DNA from: Pseudoalteromonas sp. A25
Lineage (GTDB): Bacteria > Pseudomonadota > Gammaproteobacteria > Enterobacterales > Alteromonadaceae
Direction: 5' to 3'
NCBI RefSeq assembly: GCF_009176705.1
Contig: NZ_AP021846.1
Location: 2,822,001 to 2,886,000, forward strand
Length of the DNA: 64,000 nt
Both the position numbers and the translations under genes were made by a program. Positions 10,054-19,058 of this stretch are shown in pieces. Within the stretch, counting starts at the first letter, position 1, and each line of letters starts with the position of its first letter. The notes beneath the pieces are model-generated. The model ran no database searches, was not told the origin of the DNA, and was given only the letters and a program-made list of their open reading frames with translations.

Positions 10054-10220
10054 TATACCAATTGCATTAAATTGGTGATCAGATATTGCGACAGATAAAT
10101 GGCTTAGTAACAAGGTAAATATTTAGCTATGTAGTTATTCTACATGAGAAATATTTAACGCAGTTAATGATTTATTTAGCTCGCTAGAATGATCAATGTA
10201 TTAATAAAATTGGTATTATA
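10054..10220 (+). repeat. MITE-like repeat, copy 1 (167 bp)
   Basis: Starts TATACCAATTGC and ends AATTGGTATTATA, giving TACCAATT/AATTGGTA terminal inverted repeats with TATA on both outer sides. Inside is a long imperfect hairpin built on AAATATTT arms around TATGTAG/CTACATG. A second copy of identical length lies at 12578-12744 in the same orientation; I count about four differences. There is no coding capacity. The structure is that of a miniature inverted-repeat element, and the mobilising transposase is not in this window. Confidence 0.82.
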
Positions 10221-10291
10221 TACCTCTGTGAATAAGGCGCTGACTTTAACAACGTTGCAAACTTAACACCTAAACCAACGAGTAATAAATT

Positions 10292-10326
10292 CAGCACCAC
10301 CTTTACACCTGAGGGTGGTGCTGCAT
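10292..10326. terminator. GC-rich hairpin between convergent genes
   Basis: Perfect 10-base arms CAGCACCACC (10292-10301) and GGTGGTGCTG (10314-10323) with a 12-base loop. It lies between the convergent regulator and FGE-like genes. The T tracts on both sides are weak, so the direction is unclear. Confidence 0.6.
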
Positions 10327-10400
10327 TTAGAGTAAGCTATTTTGTTAGCACTAAACCAAGGCTATCTGTACGAACATAACTGACTCAAATAAGACATTAA

Positions 10401-12002
10401 TTATTTTAACTCTAGCCAATCTAGCTCAAACCAAAGCGAATTGCCCATGCGCACCTCTAGCGGAGCGTCACTAGCTATAAGCTGTGCATCGCCAGAATGA
10501 ATAGTAAACTTATCCCCTTTTGCAAACTCATAACGGCCAACTAAGTGATTACCCTGCCAAAGTTCAAATTGACCCCCTTGCTCCGCGCGAGCTCTAAATT
10601 TCAGCTTGGCTTGTTGTGCTTTTTTAACATCAAATGCGAGTCTAACCCAAGCCGGTTTGTGCGGCAGGGTGCCAGTAGGGAAATGATCTGGGTTGTCATT
10701 AAACCCAACCACAGTGGCTGCATCACGTTGACGCACCCAGTGGTAACGTCCAGCGAAAAAATGCTCAACCTCGATACGTTCGTTAACCGAAAACTGCCAT
10801 GGTTTACCATATGTAACTATTTTACTGCCTAAACCTTCGCCTATTTCATTATATGAAAACACCTGATAGCGAGCGAAAGACTTATTAGGTAGAGTACTAT
10901 CAACAAACTCAGCATCGGTAATACCATCTACCAGCTTTACAAATCCCTTCGCTTCACCCGTGTTAAAGTCGCTCAATGATCGATAAATCGCATATTTAAC
11001 CCCTTTGCCTTTAATGTCTAACCAATTAAGTTTTATCTGGTTATTCTCTAAAACACTTAACTGAACGCCCTCTGGCGTTGCAGGGATTGTTCTCATTTTT
11101 GCGTGTTTATCTTGCTCAGCTATTTGGGCCGCTTTTAATCTTGCAGCAAACGCTTTTGTTGCCGCAGTCATCGTGTCGGCGTTGTCTGACTCAAGTACTA
11201 GGCGAAACCCCTCTATACTGCCTTGAAAGTCGGCGTCCATCCAATCAAGCGTCTGTACTCCTCTTGGCTGCCAGTGCCAAGCCTCACCAACAACGACATA
11301 TTGCTCACATATGCTAGGATCCTCCTTGCTACTAACTCGACATGTTCGAGTTAACTCTCTGGTATTTCCCATCATATCGTACAGCCCAAATTGATTCGGT
11401 CGATACATGCCCACAACCGTGTGGTAAATCGCACCATCATTACAGTTAGCACTGTGTCTATAGCGTATTTGATGATGCTTTTTCATCCCCGCTATATTGG
11501 CAATATCTTCCGTGTTTTCATATTCGCAAATCTGTGTTTGGTCGAAATCATCGGCAAATGCCATGCGCCCTGTTTGACCAGCTAACGCTCCATAGCGCCA
11601 TTGCTCTTCGCTCGGTAGTTGATAGTTTTTCCCCGTTTTCTCAGATAACCATTTTGTATAATCTAACGCGCCCTGCATACCCGTGCATACAACAGGGAGA
11701 TAAATGTTATTCACATAATCAGGCAGGTCCCAACGACCGGGCTTTTCTGGGTCGGGTAAGAGCTCATCTGTAAAGGCTAAGCATGTTTCGGGCAGCTGAT
11801 AACCAGTATCACGCACAAACTGGCTAAACTGTGCAACCGTGATCTCATATTTACTCATATAAAAGCTAGGTAAAGACGCATCTTCATTTGCGGGTATACG
11901 CTCTAAAATAGGCTCTATTACAGCGTTATTTGATGCACAGGCGATACCGCTTACTAAAACATGGCTTGCTAACAATAAGCAATAAGGAAAGGGTGTTTTC
12001 AT
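10401..12002 (-). CDS. Exported FGE/SUMF1-like protein with fibronectin-type domain
   Basis: 533 residues with a signal peptide (cleavage likely after GIACAS). Residues about 45-270 form a formylglycine-generating-enzyme-like (SUMF1) domain: SKYEITVAQFSQFV, GALDYTKWLSEKTGKNYQLPSEEQW, NQFGLYDMMGNTRELT and a terminal EGFRLV. The catalytic Cys pair of true FGEs, expected after the RGGSW-equivalent (here VVVGEAWHW), is absent, so it is probably not a sulfatase activator. A fibronectin-III-like module (about 310-400, ATPEGVQLSVLENN to FSYNEIGEGLGS) and a C-terminal beta-rich, CBM-like region follow. It lies with a cupin gene between two MITE copies. Possible roles are surface or polysaccharide binding, but the substrate is unknown. 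Confidence 0.78.
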   Translation of the reverse strand: MKTPFPYCLLLASHVLVSGIACASNNAVIEPILERIPANEDASLPSFYMSKYEITVAQFSQFVRDTGYQLPETCLAFTDELLPDPEKPGRWDLPDYVNNIYLPVVCTGMQGALDYTKWLSEKTGKNYQLPSEEQWRYGALAGQTGRMAFADDFDQTQICEYENTEDIANIAGMKKHHQIRYRHSANCNDGAIYHTVVGMYRPNQFGLYDMMGNTRELTRTCRVSSKEDPSICEQYVVVGEAWHWQPRGVQTLDWMDADFQGSIEGFRLVLESDNADTMTAATKAFAARLKAAQIAEQDKHAKMRTIPATPEGVQLSVLENNQIKLNWLDIKGKGVKYAIYRSLSDFNTGEAKGFVKLVDGITDAEFVDSTLPNKSFARYQVFSYNEIGEGLGSKIVTYGKPWQFSVNERIEVEHFFAGRYHWVRQRDAATVVGFNDNPDHFPTGTLPHKPAWVRLAFDVKKAQQAKLKFRARAEQGGQFELWQGNHLVGRYEFAKGDKFTIHSGDAQLIASDAPLEVRMGNSLWFELDWLELK

Positions 12003-12197
12003 TTTTGGCTCCTATATAATTTAGGAGCACCTTAAAAAAAAAAGCGAAGTACCGTCTTATCTTACTTCTATCATTTAATTTAAAATAAAAGTTAGCCTAT
12101 TTATCAAAAGATTACATGATTTTCTATTCTTTTATCAAATCGCTTCTACGCGACTAAATACTTGCAAAAACTAAAGCCAATCCATAATCGCTTGCTG

Positions 12198-12563
12198 CTA
12201 TATCCATTGTTGCTGTTCGGTAGCAACCGTTAACTCACTTTCAACGCTGCCAGTGTGAGCTGTTGAAGCAGGTTCAACCATCAAAAAGTGCGTATCAGGT
12301 ATTGCCTTTGGGCAATGCTCAACGCCTTTAGGTACAACATACATTTCACCTGGATTTAAGACGATATCTCCCTCTTTCATCTGTAACGTTAATTGGCCCT
12401 TAAACACAATGAATAGCTCATCTTCATTATCGTGCTTGTGCCATACTAATTCCCCGTCTCCTTTGGCTATTTTAACGAGTTGATTATTAGACTCAGCTAT
12501 GATTTTTGGTGTCCAATGCTCTGAAAATTTTGAGAACTTTTCCGCTAGGTTGATTTTTGACAT
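12198..12563 (-). CDS. Small cupin-domain protein
   Basis: 121 residues forming one cupin barrel. The first motif carries the metal ligands H-K-H and E (WHKHDNEDELFIVFKG) and the second has the PGEMYVVPKGVEHCP pattern with a histidine. Single-domain cupins include isomerases, dioxygenases and small-molecule sensors; nothing here says which. The ribosome-binding site AAGAAGG lies six bases before the ATG. A MITE-like repeat begins only 15 bases upstream of the ATG, so any promoter must lie in or across that repeat. Confidence 0.82.
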   Translation of the reverse strand: MSKINLAEKFSKFSEHWTPKIIAESNNQLVKIAKGDGELVWHKHDNEDELFIVFKGQLTLQMKEGDIVLNPGEMYVVPKGVEHCPKAIPDTHFLMVEPASTAHTGSVESELTVATEQQQWI

Positions 12564-12577
12564 TGATGCCTTCTTTT

Positions 12578-12744
12578 TATACCAATTGCATTAAATTGGT
12601 GATCAGATATTGCGACAGATAAATGGCTTAGTAACAAGACAAATATTTCGCTATGTAGTTATTCTACATGAGAAATATTTAACGCAGTTAATGAGTTATT
12701 TAGCTCGCTAGAATGATCAATGTATTAATAAAATTGGTATTATA
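12578..12744 (+). repeat. MITE-like repeat, copy 2 (167 bp)
   Basis: Same length and orientation as the copy at 10054-10220, with the same TATACCAATT and AATTGGTATTATA ends. The differences are a GT to AC change, one A to C within the hairpin region and one T to G. The end nearest the cupin gene lies 15 bases from its start codon. Confidence 0.82.
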
Positions 12745-12865
12745 GTTGTTACTTTTTTCCATACTCCCACTACTGCTTTGTAAAGTAAATGGTTGCTAAA
12801 AAATGGGTACTCTGGTGGAGCGTAACGAAATCATCAAACAATGATAATAGAATAAATGAGGAGGG

Positions 12866-12896
12866 AGTAGCTCCTAAAAGTTATTTAGGAGCTACT
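12866..12896 (-). terminator. Perfect hairpin after rlmM
   Basis: Thirteen-base arms (12866-12878 and 12884-12896) with a five-base loop, immediately downstream of the rlmM stop. No U tract follows on the minus strand, so it may be an mRNA-stabilising hairpin rather than a classical terminator. Confidence 0.55.
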
Positions 12897-12901
12897 GACA
12901 A

Positions 12902-13987
12902 CTAGCTGTATAGTTTTTCTGGTACCTTTTTTACTTGAATATGTACTGTTACCTCTTCTCGGTCATGGTACAAGTGCTTAGCTTGAAGCGTATAGTCCAC
13001 TTCATACTTGGCTAATTCTTCATGGACCAAAGTCAAACACTCATACACACTATCAAAGCGCTTTTTCATTGGTAACTTAAGATTAAAAATTAACTCTTTG
13101 GCAAAGGCATTTACTATCCAATCTAGCATTAAGTTGGTCACCTTTAATGGCTTCTCCACCATATCGCATACTAGCCAATCTATATTGCGCTTTTCAGGTA
13201 AATACTTAAAACCATCTTCTCGGTAGTGTTTAACTTGTCCAGATTCCATCAACATATCATTCATCGGACCATTATCAATCGCGGCTACAAACATACCACG
13301 ACGCACCAACTGATAGGTCCAACCACCAGGACAAGCACCCAGATCAACAGAGCGCATCCCAGGCTGCACACGCTTTTCAACTTCCTCTTTGGGCACAAAC
13401 ACATTAAATGCTTCATCAAGTTTCAACGTCGAGCGGCTCGGCGCGTCTGATGGCATCTTTAAACGTGGGATCCCCATAAAAAATGGCGAGTTGTTATGGC
13501 TAAATGAAAACCCCACATAAGCCGTATTATTTGTTAAAAATAACACGTGGAGTACAGGTTTAAGCGGCTTGTGTTCTCGGGTTAGCTTGTTTTGCTTTTC
13601 TAAACTTTTAGCCAGTGGCGTTGAAAACTTTTTACAAAACTTAGACAGCTCTTTGCCCTCGTTAGTATCTGGTGTTTCAACACGTAAATCTCCACAAAGT
13701 GGAAAATCAGCTGCAGCGGCTTTTACTTCGCTCACCCTGTCTTCAATAGGCATGTCATTAAGTAAAACCCCAGAAAACCACTGTCTTGCAAATACAAGGC
13801 TTTTAAAGTCAACCTGCTTGATAAGCAATTGCGCATCATCTGGCGAGAAGCACTCGAACGTCACAAAACCGGTGTTTGGCTTTGCTTTTACATAACCCGC
13901 AACCCCTTGCAAGGCTGCATGATGATTGATCTCAGCAGCGGCATCATTTTCAAACCCGCTGCGGCAATAAATTACAACACTCGACAT
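12902..13987 (-). CDS. rlmM: 23S rRNA 2'-O-ribose methyltransferase RlmM
   Basis: 361 residues, close to the E. coli protein in length. An N-terminal THUMP-type region (VIYCRSGFENDAAAEIN) precedes a Rossmann methyltransferase with the SAM-binding motif SVDLGACPGGWTYQL and the downstream VCDMVEKP motif. The FtsJ-like fold uses a K-D-K-E tetrad to methylate C2498 of 23S rRNA. It lies 12 bases downstream of ygdD, and the gcvA-ygdD-rlmM order is as in E. coli. Confidence 0.95.
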   Translation of the reverse strand: MSSVVIYCRSGFENDAAAEINHHAALQGVAGYVKAKPNTGFVTFECFSPDDAQLLIKQVDFKSLVFARQWFSGVLLNDMPIEDRVSEVKAAAADFPLCGDLRVETPDTNEGKELSKFCKKFSTPLAKSLEKQNKLTREHKPLKPVLHVLFLTNNTAYVGFSFSHNNSPFFMGIPRLKMPSDAPSRSTLKLDEAFNVFVPKEEVEKRVQPGMRSVDLGACPGGWTYQLVRRGMFVAAIDNGPMNDMLMESGQVKHYREDGFKYLPEKRNIDWLVCDMVEKPLKVTNLMLDWIVNAFAKELIFNLKLPMKKRFDSVYECLTLVHEELAKYEVDYTLQAKHLYHDREEVTVHIQVKKVPEKLYS

Positions 13988-13999
13988 CTGTGCTCTCTT

Positions 14000-14368
14000 T
14001 TAAAAGGAATGCTTACTAATTTTAACGATTAAAACCACCCAAGCTGCAATAAAGCAAACGCCACCAATGGGCGTAATTGCTCCAAGCCATTTAATGCCCG
14101 TGATAGCCAGTAAGTACAAACTACCACTAAACAGCACAATACCCGCTATCAACAACCAACCTGAAATACTAACCTTAACACCCCATTTGAGTAACAACCC
14201 CACTGCAATTAATGCAAGGCCATGGCTCATTTGATAGTCGCTGGCTGTTTTAAAAACACCCAAAGCATACTCATCTAGATGCTGTTTTAGACCATGCGCG
14301 GCAAAAGCACCGAGTGCCACCGATAACATACAAAACAAACTCCCCACTAATAAAAACAGCTTAATCAT
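14000..14368 (-). CDS. ygdD: DUF423 inner-membrane protein YgdD
   Basis: 122 residues from ATG 14368, supported by an AGGAG box seven bases upstream; the open frame extends ten codons further without a site. Four hydrophobic segments and the LGAFAAHGLK motif of the DUF423 family are present, as is the central DYQMSHGLALI. The function is unknown. Its start overlaps the end of the hydrolase gene by eight bases, so translation is probably coupled. The neighbouring gcvA and rlmM match the enterobacterial context of ygdD. Confidence 0.88.
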   Translation of the reverse strand: MIKLFLLVGSLFCMLSVALGAFAAHGLKQHLDEYALGVFKTASDYQMSHGLALIAVGLLLKWGVKVSISGWLLIAGIVLFSGSLYLLAITGIKWLGAITPIGGVCFIAAWVVLIVKISKHSF

Positions 14369-14990
14369 GGCCGTGCTCCTGCATAAATTGCACGGCATGC
14401 TTTGCTGTATCTAACAAGTGCTGTTGTTCACTAAAGCCACTTTTTTTACGCGGTTTAAGGGAGTGATCACCATCAGCAAGCCAAATCATAGTCGGTGCTT
14501 TTTCAAATTGCATTTGCGAAATTTCAATTCGATTGCCAAAAGTATCACGCTCACCTTGAACAATTAAAAATGGGCAAGGGATCTGGCTAAAATGTTCAAC
14601 TCTGAGCTTATCTGGCTTACCAGGCGGGTGAAATGGGTATCCCATCGCAATCACGCCTTTAATTGGCATCTCGCTTTGTGCTGCGAGCATCGAAGCCATT
14701 CTCCCACCCATTGATTTACCACCAATGAACAAAGGCAAATCACTTTGGGCTTGTTCAAGTATCTTGGTAAAATAAGCGAGCAGTTTAGGTGCTCTATCTG
14801 GTGGGCGGCGTTTATCTAACGCTTTGGCCTGCTGCATATACTCAAAATCAAACAACCCAACCGCAACACCTTGTTCACATAAATGCTGTGCCATAATTTG
14901 CATAAAATCAGAGTCACAGCCTGCGCCAGCGCCATGGGCAAAGATAAATTGCGCGATGGGTTTTGTTGGTTTAAACCATTGTATTGTCAT
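14361..14990 (-). CDS. Alpha/beta-hydrolase (KANL3/Tex30-type)
   Basis: 209 residues. The fold is shown by FIFAHGAGAGCDSDFM (oxyanion region), the nucleophile elbow GKSMGGR, a late aspartate in IVQGERDTFG and a histidine in LADGDHSLKP, together forming a complete Ser-Asp-His triad. This small cytoplasmic hydrolase family is widespread and its substrate is not known. It sits between gcvA and ygdD, overlapping both by a few bases (one base with gcvA), so the four genes form one unit. E. coli has no gene at this place. Confidence 0.82.
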   Translation of the reverse strand: MTIQWFKPTKPIAQFIFAHGAGAGCDSDFMQIMAQHLCEQGVAVGLFDFEYMQQAKALDKRRPPDRAPKLLAYFTKILEQAQSDLPLFIGGKSMGGRMASMLAAQSEMPIKGVIAMGYPFHPPGKPDKLRVEHFSQIPCPFLIVQGERDTFGNRIEISQMQFEKAPTMIWLADGDHSLKPRKKSGFSEQQHLLDTAKHAVQFMQEHGHD

Positions 14991-15883
14991 TACAATTGCT
15001 CTTGTTCTACGAGACTAAGCATCCAATCTCTAAATGATACAATTTTGCCAAGCTCAGCTTGAGACTCCCTTAATACCAAGTAATACGCATTTTTACTCTC
15101 AAGCACATGATTAAAGGGGATAATTAAGCGCCCTGAGTCTAAGTCTGGCTTTGCCAACACACTGTTTCCCAGTGCTACCCCCTGACCATGCACAGCCGCT
15201 TGTAACACCATTGAAGAGTGGCTAAAGATAGGCCCTTGGTTCACTTGCACATTACGTACTCCAGCGGTTTTCATCCACGCCTTCCACGCCCGCCGTGTTG
15301 TGTCATGCAATAGGGTATGTTGTGCTAAGTCGCTTGGTTGATCTAACGGTTTTGGACCGTTGAGTAGTAATGGACTACATAAAGGCACTAAGTATTCAGT
15401 ATGCAGTTTATGAGTTTGCACACCACTCCAATGCCCTCGGCCGTAGTAAATAGCCACATCAACATCATCAGTTAGCGAATTTTCATCATGATCTTGTGCT
15501 TTGATACGCACATCAATTTCAGGGTGTAGTTCGTTAAACAAGCTTAACCGAGGAACCAGCCATTGAATCGCAAAACTTGGCGTTAAGCTCACTGTGAGTG
15601 AACCTTTAGCGCCTCTTGCTAACAGTTTTTCTGTCGCATCAACCAATGAAGTGAATATCTCTTTAATATCTAAAAAGTATCCTTGTCCTTCTTCAGTCAA
15701 CAACAATGAGCGGTTTTTACGTAAAAAAAGTTTTAAGCCCAAATGTTCTTCTAAGATCTTAATTTGGTGACTTACTGCAGCCTGTGTCACATAAAGTTCT
15801 TCAGCGGCTTTAGTAAAGCTAAGATGCCTTGCTGCTGCTTCAAAGGCTTTAAGTGCATTTAACGGAGGAAGTCGTCTAGACAT
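14990..15883 (-). CDS. gcvA: LysR-type regulator GcvA
   Basis: 297 residues: an N-terminal winged helix (LPPLNALKAFEAAARHLSFTKAAEELYVTQAAVSHQI) and a LysR effector domain beginning LTVSLTPSFAIQWLVPRL. The ArgArg-Leu-Pro-Pro-Leu start and SFAxQWLVPRL motif are typical of GcvA, the glycine-cleavage-system activator/repressor. The location upstream of ygdD and rlmM agrees with that identity. No gcvTHP genes lie in this window, so regulation of them here is inferred. Confidence 0.85.
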   Translation of the reverse strand: MSRRLPPLNALKAFEAAARHLSFTKAAEELYVTQAAVSHQIKILEEHLGLKLFLRKNRSLLLTEEGQGYFLDIKEIFTSLVDATEKLLARGAKGSLTVSLTPSFAIQWLVPRLSLFNELHPEIDVRIKAQDHDENSLTDDVDVAIYYGRGHWSGVQTHKLHTEYLVPLCSPLLLNGPKPLDQPSDLAQHTLLHDTTRRAWKAWMKTAGVRNVQVNQGPIFSHSSMVLQAAVHGQGVALGNSVLAKPDLDSGRLIIPFNHVLESKNAYYLVLRESQAELGKIVSFRDWMLSLVEQEQL

Positions 15884-15905
15884 GAATATGGGCCTTAAAC
15901 ATTAT

Positions 15906-15931
15906 GCAAGCCCATTGCATCTTGGGCTTGC
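15906..15931 (-). terminator. Hairpin between kdsA and gcvA
   Basis: Nine-base arms GCAAGCCCA and TGGGCTTGC around an eight-base loop. It is downstream of kdsA on the minus strand and is followed there by ATAATGTTT. A likely terminator for the hemA-kdsA block. Confidence 0.6.
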
Positions 15932-15939
15932 TGTATTGC

Positions 15940-16806
<867 letters not shown>

Positions 16807-18057
16807 TTAACTGCCAATAATACGTAGCAACTGTCCACAGAGCCACGCCATATAAGTGCCTAATGCATACCCTAGCACCGCCAACAACACACCAACCGGT
16901 GCAAGTGCGGGGTGAAATGCGGAGGCCACAACCGGTGCAGATGCGGCACCACCTATATTCGCTTTACTGCCTACAGCAACATAAAACACTGGTGCTTTGA
17001 TCAACTTAGCGACCAAGAACAGTAAACCAACATGAATGAGCATCCAAATGGCCCCAATGATCATATATTTTGGTGCTTCAATAATTTTGGCTATATCCAT
17101 ATGCAAGCCTATCGTGGCAATTAATACATATAAAAAGCTTGCCCCGATTTTTGAAGCCCCGACCGCTTCGAATTGCCTTGCCTTTGTAAAAGATAATCCC
17201 AGGCCAATGGTCGTAACCAACACAATAATCCAAAACAGTTTGCTATGCAGTGAAAACTTTTTCAGTTCAGGATAGTTTTCAACAAAAAATGGTACCAGTA
17301 AATCAGCAGAAAAATGCGCAAGCCCAGTGGCACCAAAAGCCAATGCCAGCATTATCATAAAGTCATGCAATTCAGGCTTGCGAGCATGCTGAGCTTCAAA
17401 TTGCTGGACTTTATCAATAAGTCGGTCAATTGAACTTGTATCCGCACCGGTTTTAGCGTCTATCTCTTTATGACGTGCAGCTAGAAGCAACAACCCAGCC
17501 ATCCACAAGTTAGCCACCACAATGTCAACGGTAACCATCACAGTAAAAATTTCACCGCCAGCACCATATATCTCCTTCATGGCTAGCATATTCGCACCAC
17601 CGCCAATCCAACTTCCCGCTAATGCCGCCATACCTCGCCAGAGCGCCTCTGGGCCCGCTACGCCTAGTAAGTCAGGCATCACAGTAGCCACTATCAGCAG
17701 TGCAATAGGGCCGCCAATCACAACCCCTATGGTGCCAGTCAAAAACATAATGATGGCTTTTTTCCCCAACCCCATAATGGCTTTAAGATCGATACTCAAG
17801 GTTAGTAGAACTAAACATGCTGGCAGCAAAAAGTACTTTGCAACGCTATACACTTCATTGTTACTACCATCAACAATACCAAAGGTGTTTAGCAAAGAAG
17901 GCAAGAAATAGCACATCAGCAATGCAGGTACATATTTGTAGAATTTGGCCCAAAAGCCTTGTTTTAGATTAGAGGTATAAAAAACAAAACCCAAAATGAG
18001 CGCAAGTAGGCCCAATATAACTGCATTATTGGTAATTAAAACTGACTCTTGTGGCAT
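16807..18057 (-). CDS. DUF819 family membrane protein (YjcL-like)
   Basis: 416 residues with about ten hydrophobic helices. Typical DUF819 motifs are AGSWIGGGANMLAMKEIYGA, the gap region with cytoplasmic Lys/Glu-rich residues (about 220-240), and SKANIGGAASAPVVASAFHPALAPVGVLLA. The duplicated G-rich motifs suggest a secondary transporter with inverted repeats, but no substrate is established. It sits inside the sirB1-kdsA gap (23 bases after sirB1 and 12 bases before kdsA) and is probably co-transcribed with them. Confidence 0.83.
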   Translation of the reverse strand: MPQESVLITNNAVILGLLALILGFVFYTSNLKQGFWAKFYKYVPALLMCYFLPSLLNTFGIVDGSNNEVYSVAKYFLLPACLVLLTLSIDLKAIMGLGKKAIIMFLTGTIGVVIGGPIALLIVATVMPDLLGVAGPEALWRGMAALAGSWIGGGANMLAMKEIYGAGGEIFTVMVTVDIVVANLWMAGLLLLAARHKEIDAKTGADTSSIDRLIDKVQQFEAQHARKPELHDFMIMLALAFGATGLAHFSADLLVPFFVENYPELKKFSLHSKLFWIIVLVTTIGLGLSFTKARQFEAVGASKIGASFLYVLIATIGLHMDIAKIIEAPKYMIIGAIWMLIHVGLLFLVAKLIKAPVFYVAVGSKANIGGAASAPVVASAFHPALAPVGVLLAVLGYALGTYMAWLCGQLLRIIGS

Positions 18058-18080
18058 CGCCGTCCCCAGTATTTTTCTTA

Positions 18081-18884
18081 TTAGTGGAGTATATTGTTAT
18101 GATCGGCAAGTTCAGCAATTTGATGTTCAATGATCTCTATGGTGGGATCATCGGGGCACTCATCTACAAAATACTGTAAATCTGCTTTAGCCATTTTAGG
18201 GCAATTTAGTTGGTTAAGTAGGTATCCCCTATCTCGGCGTTCATAAGGATCATCACCGATTAAGTCCATCAGTAGTTCTACACAACTTAATGCATGGCTA
18301 AATTTGTCAACGGCAATAAAAGCCCATTTTTGTTGTGCCAAATAGAGTTTTACAGCTTCATCCCCCATCACCATCTCAATGGGTTCCTCTGGCTTTTCTT
18401 GCTCATTTTCCGGGGTGATATACCAAGTTTGCTGTCCACTGTTAGGGTCAATCAAGTAACCTTCATCATTACTAATTGCCACATGAACCATAACCTCACC
18501 TTGGCTTAAGGCCATATTTGCATTAAATTCGCCACGTTGTAGTAGATGACTTAAAATTATTGCTAATGCGGTCGGTGAACCTGAACGCATTTTTAACGTA
18601 TAACAAACACTATTTAACAGGTACTCCGGAATATCCTGATCACTGCCACTAAATAGCCAGTGGGTATAAAAGGCATCTAAAAGATTGTCTAGTCGTTGGT
18701 GCAGCTGTGAGTGCTGATTGCAAAGCTGGTCCACCTGAAGTTCTAATTCTGCTAATTGACAATAGCTATCTTCCAATTTAGCTTGCGCATCCCAATGCAG
18801 CTCAGCTTCAATACACCTAAGCAGAGGGTCTTGAGGTATGTAATCTGCACTACCGCCTTGTTCTTCGAACCAGATATCAGTCAT
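18081..18884 (-). CDS. sirB1: SirB1 family protein (transglutaminase-like/TPR)
   Basis: 267 residues. The N-terminal half is the Transglut_core2 region (LNSVCYTLKMRSGSPTALAIILSHLLQRG, VMVHVAISNDEGYLIDP) and the C-terminal third carries TPR-like helices (RDRGYLLNQLNCPKMAKADL). The catalytic role of the SirB1 family is not settled. Position in the hemA-prfA-prmC-sirB2-sirB1-kdsA block supports the name. The gap to sirB2 (174 bases) holds a strong palindrome. Confidence 0.88.
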   Translation of the reverse strand: MTDIWFEEQGGSADYIPQDPLLRCIEAELHWDAQAKLEDSYCQLAELELQVDQLCNQHSQLHQRLDNLLDAFYTHWLFSGSDQDIPEYLLNSVCYTLKMRSGSPTALAIILSHLLQRGEFNANMALSQGEVMVHVAISNDEGYLIDPNSGQQTWYITPENEQEKPEEPIEMVMGDEAVKLYLAQQKWAFIAVDKFSHALSCVELLMDLIGDDPYERRDRGYLLNQLNCPKMAKADLQYFVDECPDDPTIEIIEHQIAELADHNNILH

Positions 18885-19020
18885 ATATACCGCATTAACT
18901 CACATAATCTAATAAACGAACGACTAGTCTATCACTTTTTAGTAAAGACCCAAATAGCGAAGCTGCTCTAGGAGTCTGAATTCTTTAAACTCATAGGCCA
19001 TAAAAGAAGAAAATAACGAA

Positions 19021-19040
19021 GCGTATGGCAGGCCATACGC
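19021..19040 (-). terminator. Palindromic hairpin after sirB2
   Basis: GCGTATGGC and GCCATACGC separated by two bases. On the minus strand it follows the sirB2 stop by 18 bases and precedes a TTCGTTATTTTC stretch. It may attenuate or terminate transcription before sirB1. Confidence 0.55.
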
Positions 19041-19058
19041 TCATGGTTGAAATACCGT

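Larger units (their letters stand above)
9902..10400. other. Intergenic stretch holding a MITE-like repeat and a hairpin
   Basis: No convincing gene. A short open frame (9888-10070, GTG start) overlaps the regulator's end and its last codons lie inside the repeat, so it is probably chance. The stretch holds the 167-bp repeat (10054-10220) and a GC-rich hairpin (10292-10323) between convergent genes. Confidence 0.6.
12564..12901. other. Intergenic stretch holding MITE copy 2 and a hairpin
   Basis: Between the cupin and rlmM. It contains the second 167-bp repeat, then about 120 bases in which I see no gene or clear signal, then a perfect hairpin next to the rlmM stop. Confidence 0.6.

Noticed and set aside
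9888..10070. 60-codon open frame after the CadC-like regulator
   Set aside because: It overlaps the regulator's last codons, has no good ribosome-binding site and ends inside the MITE repeat, so it is probably chance.
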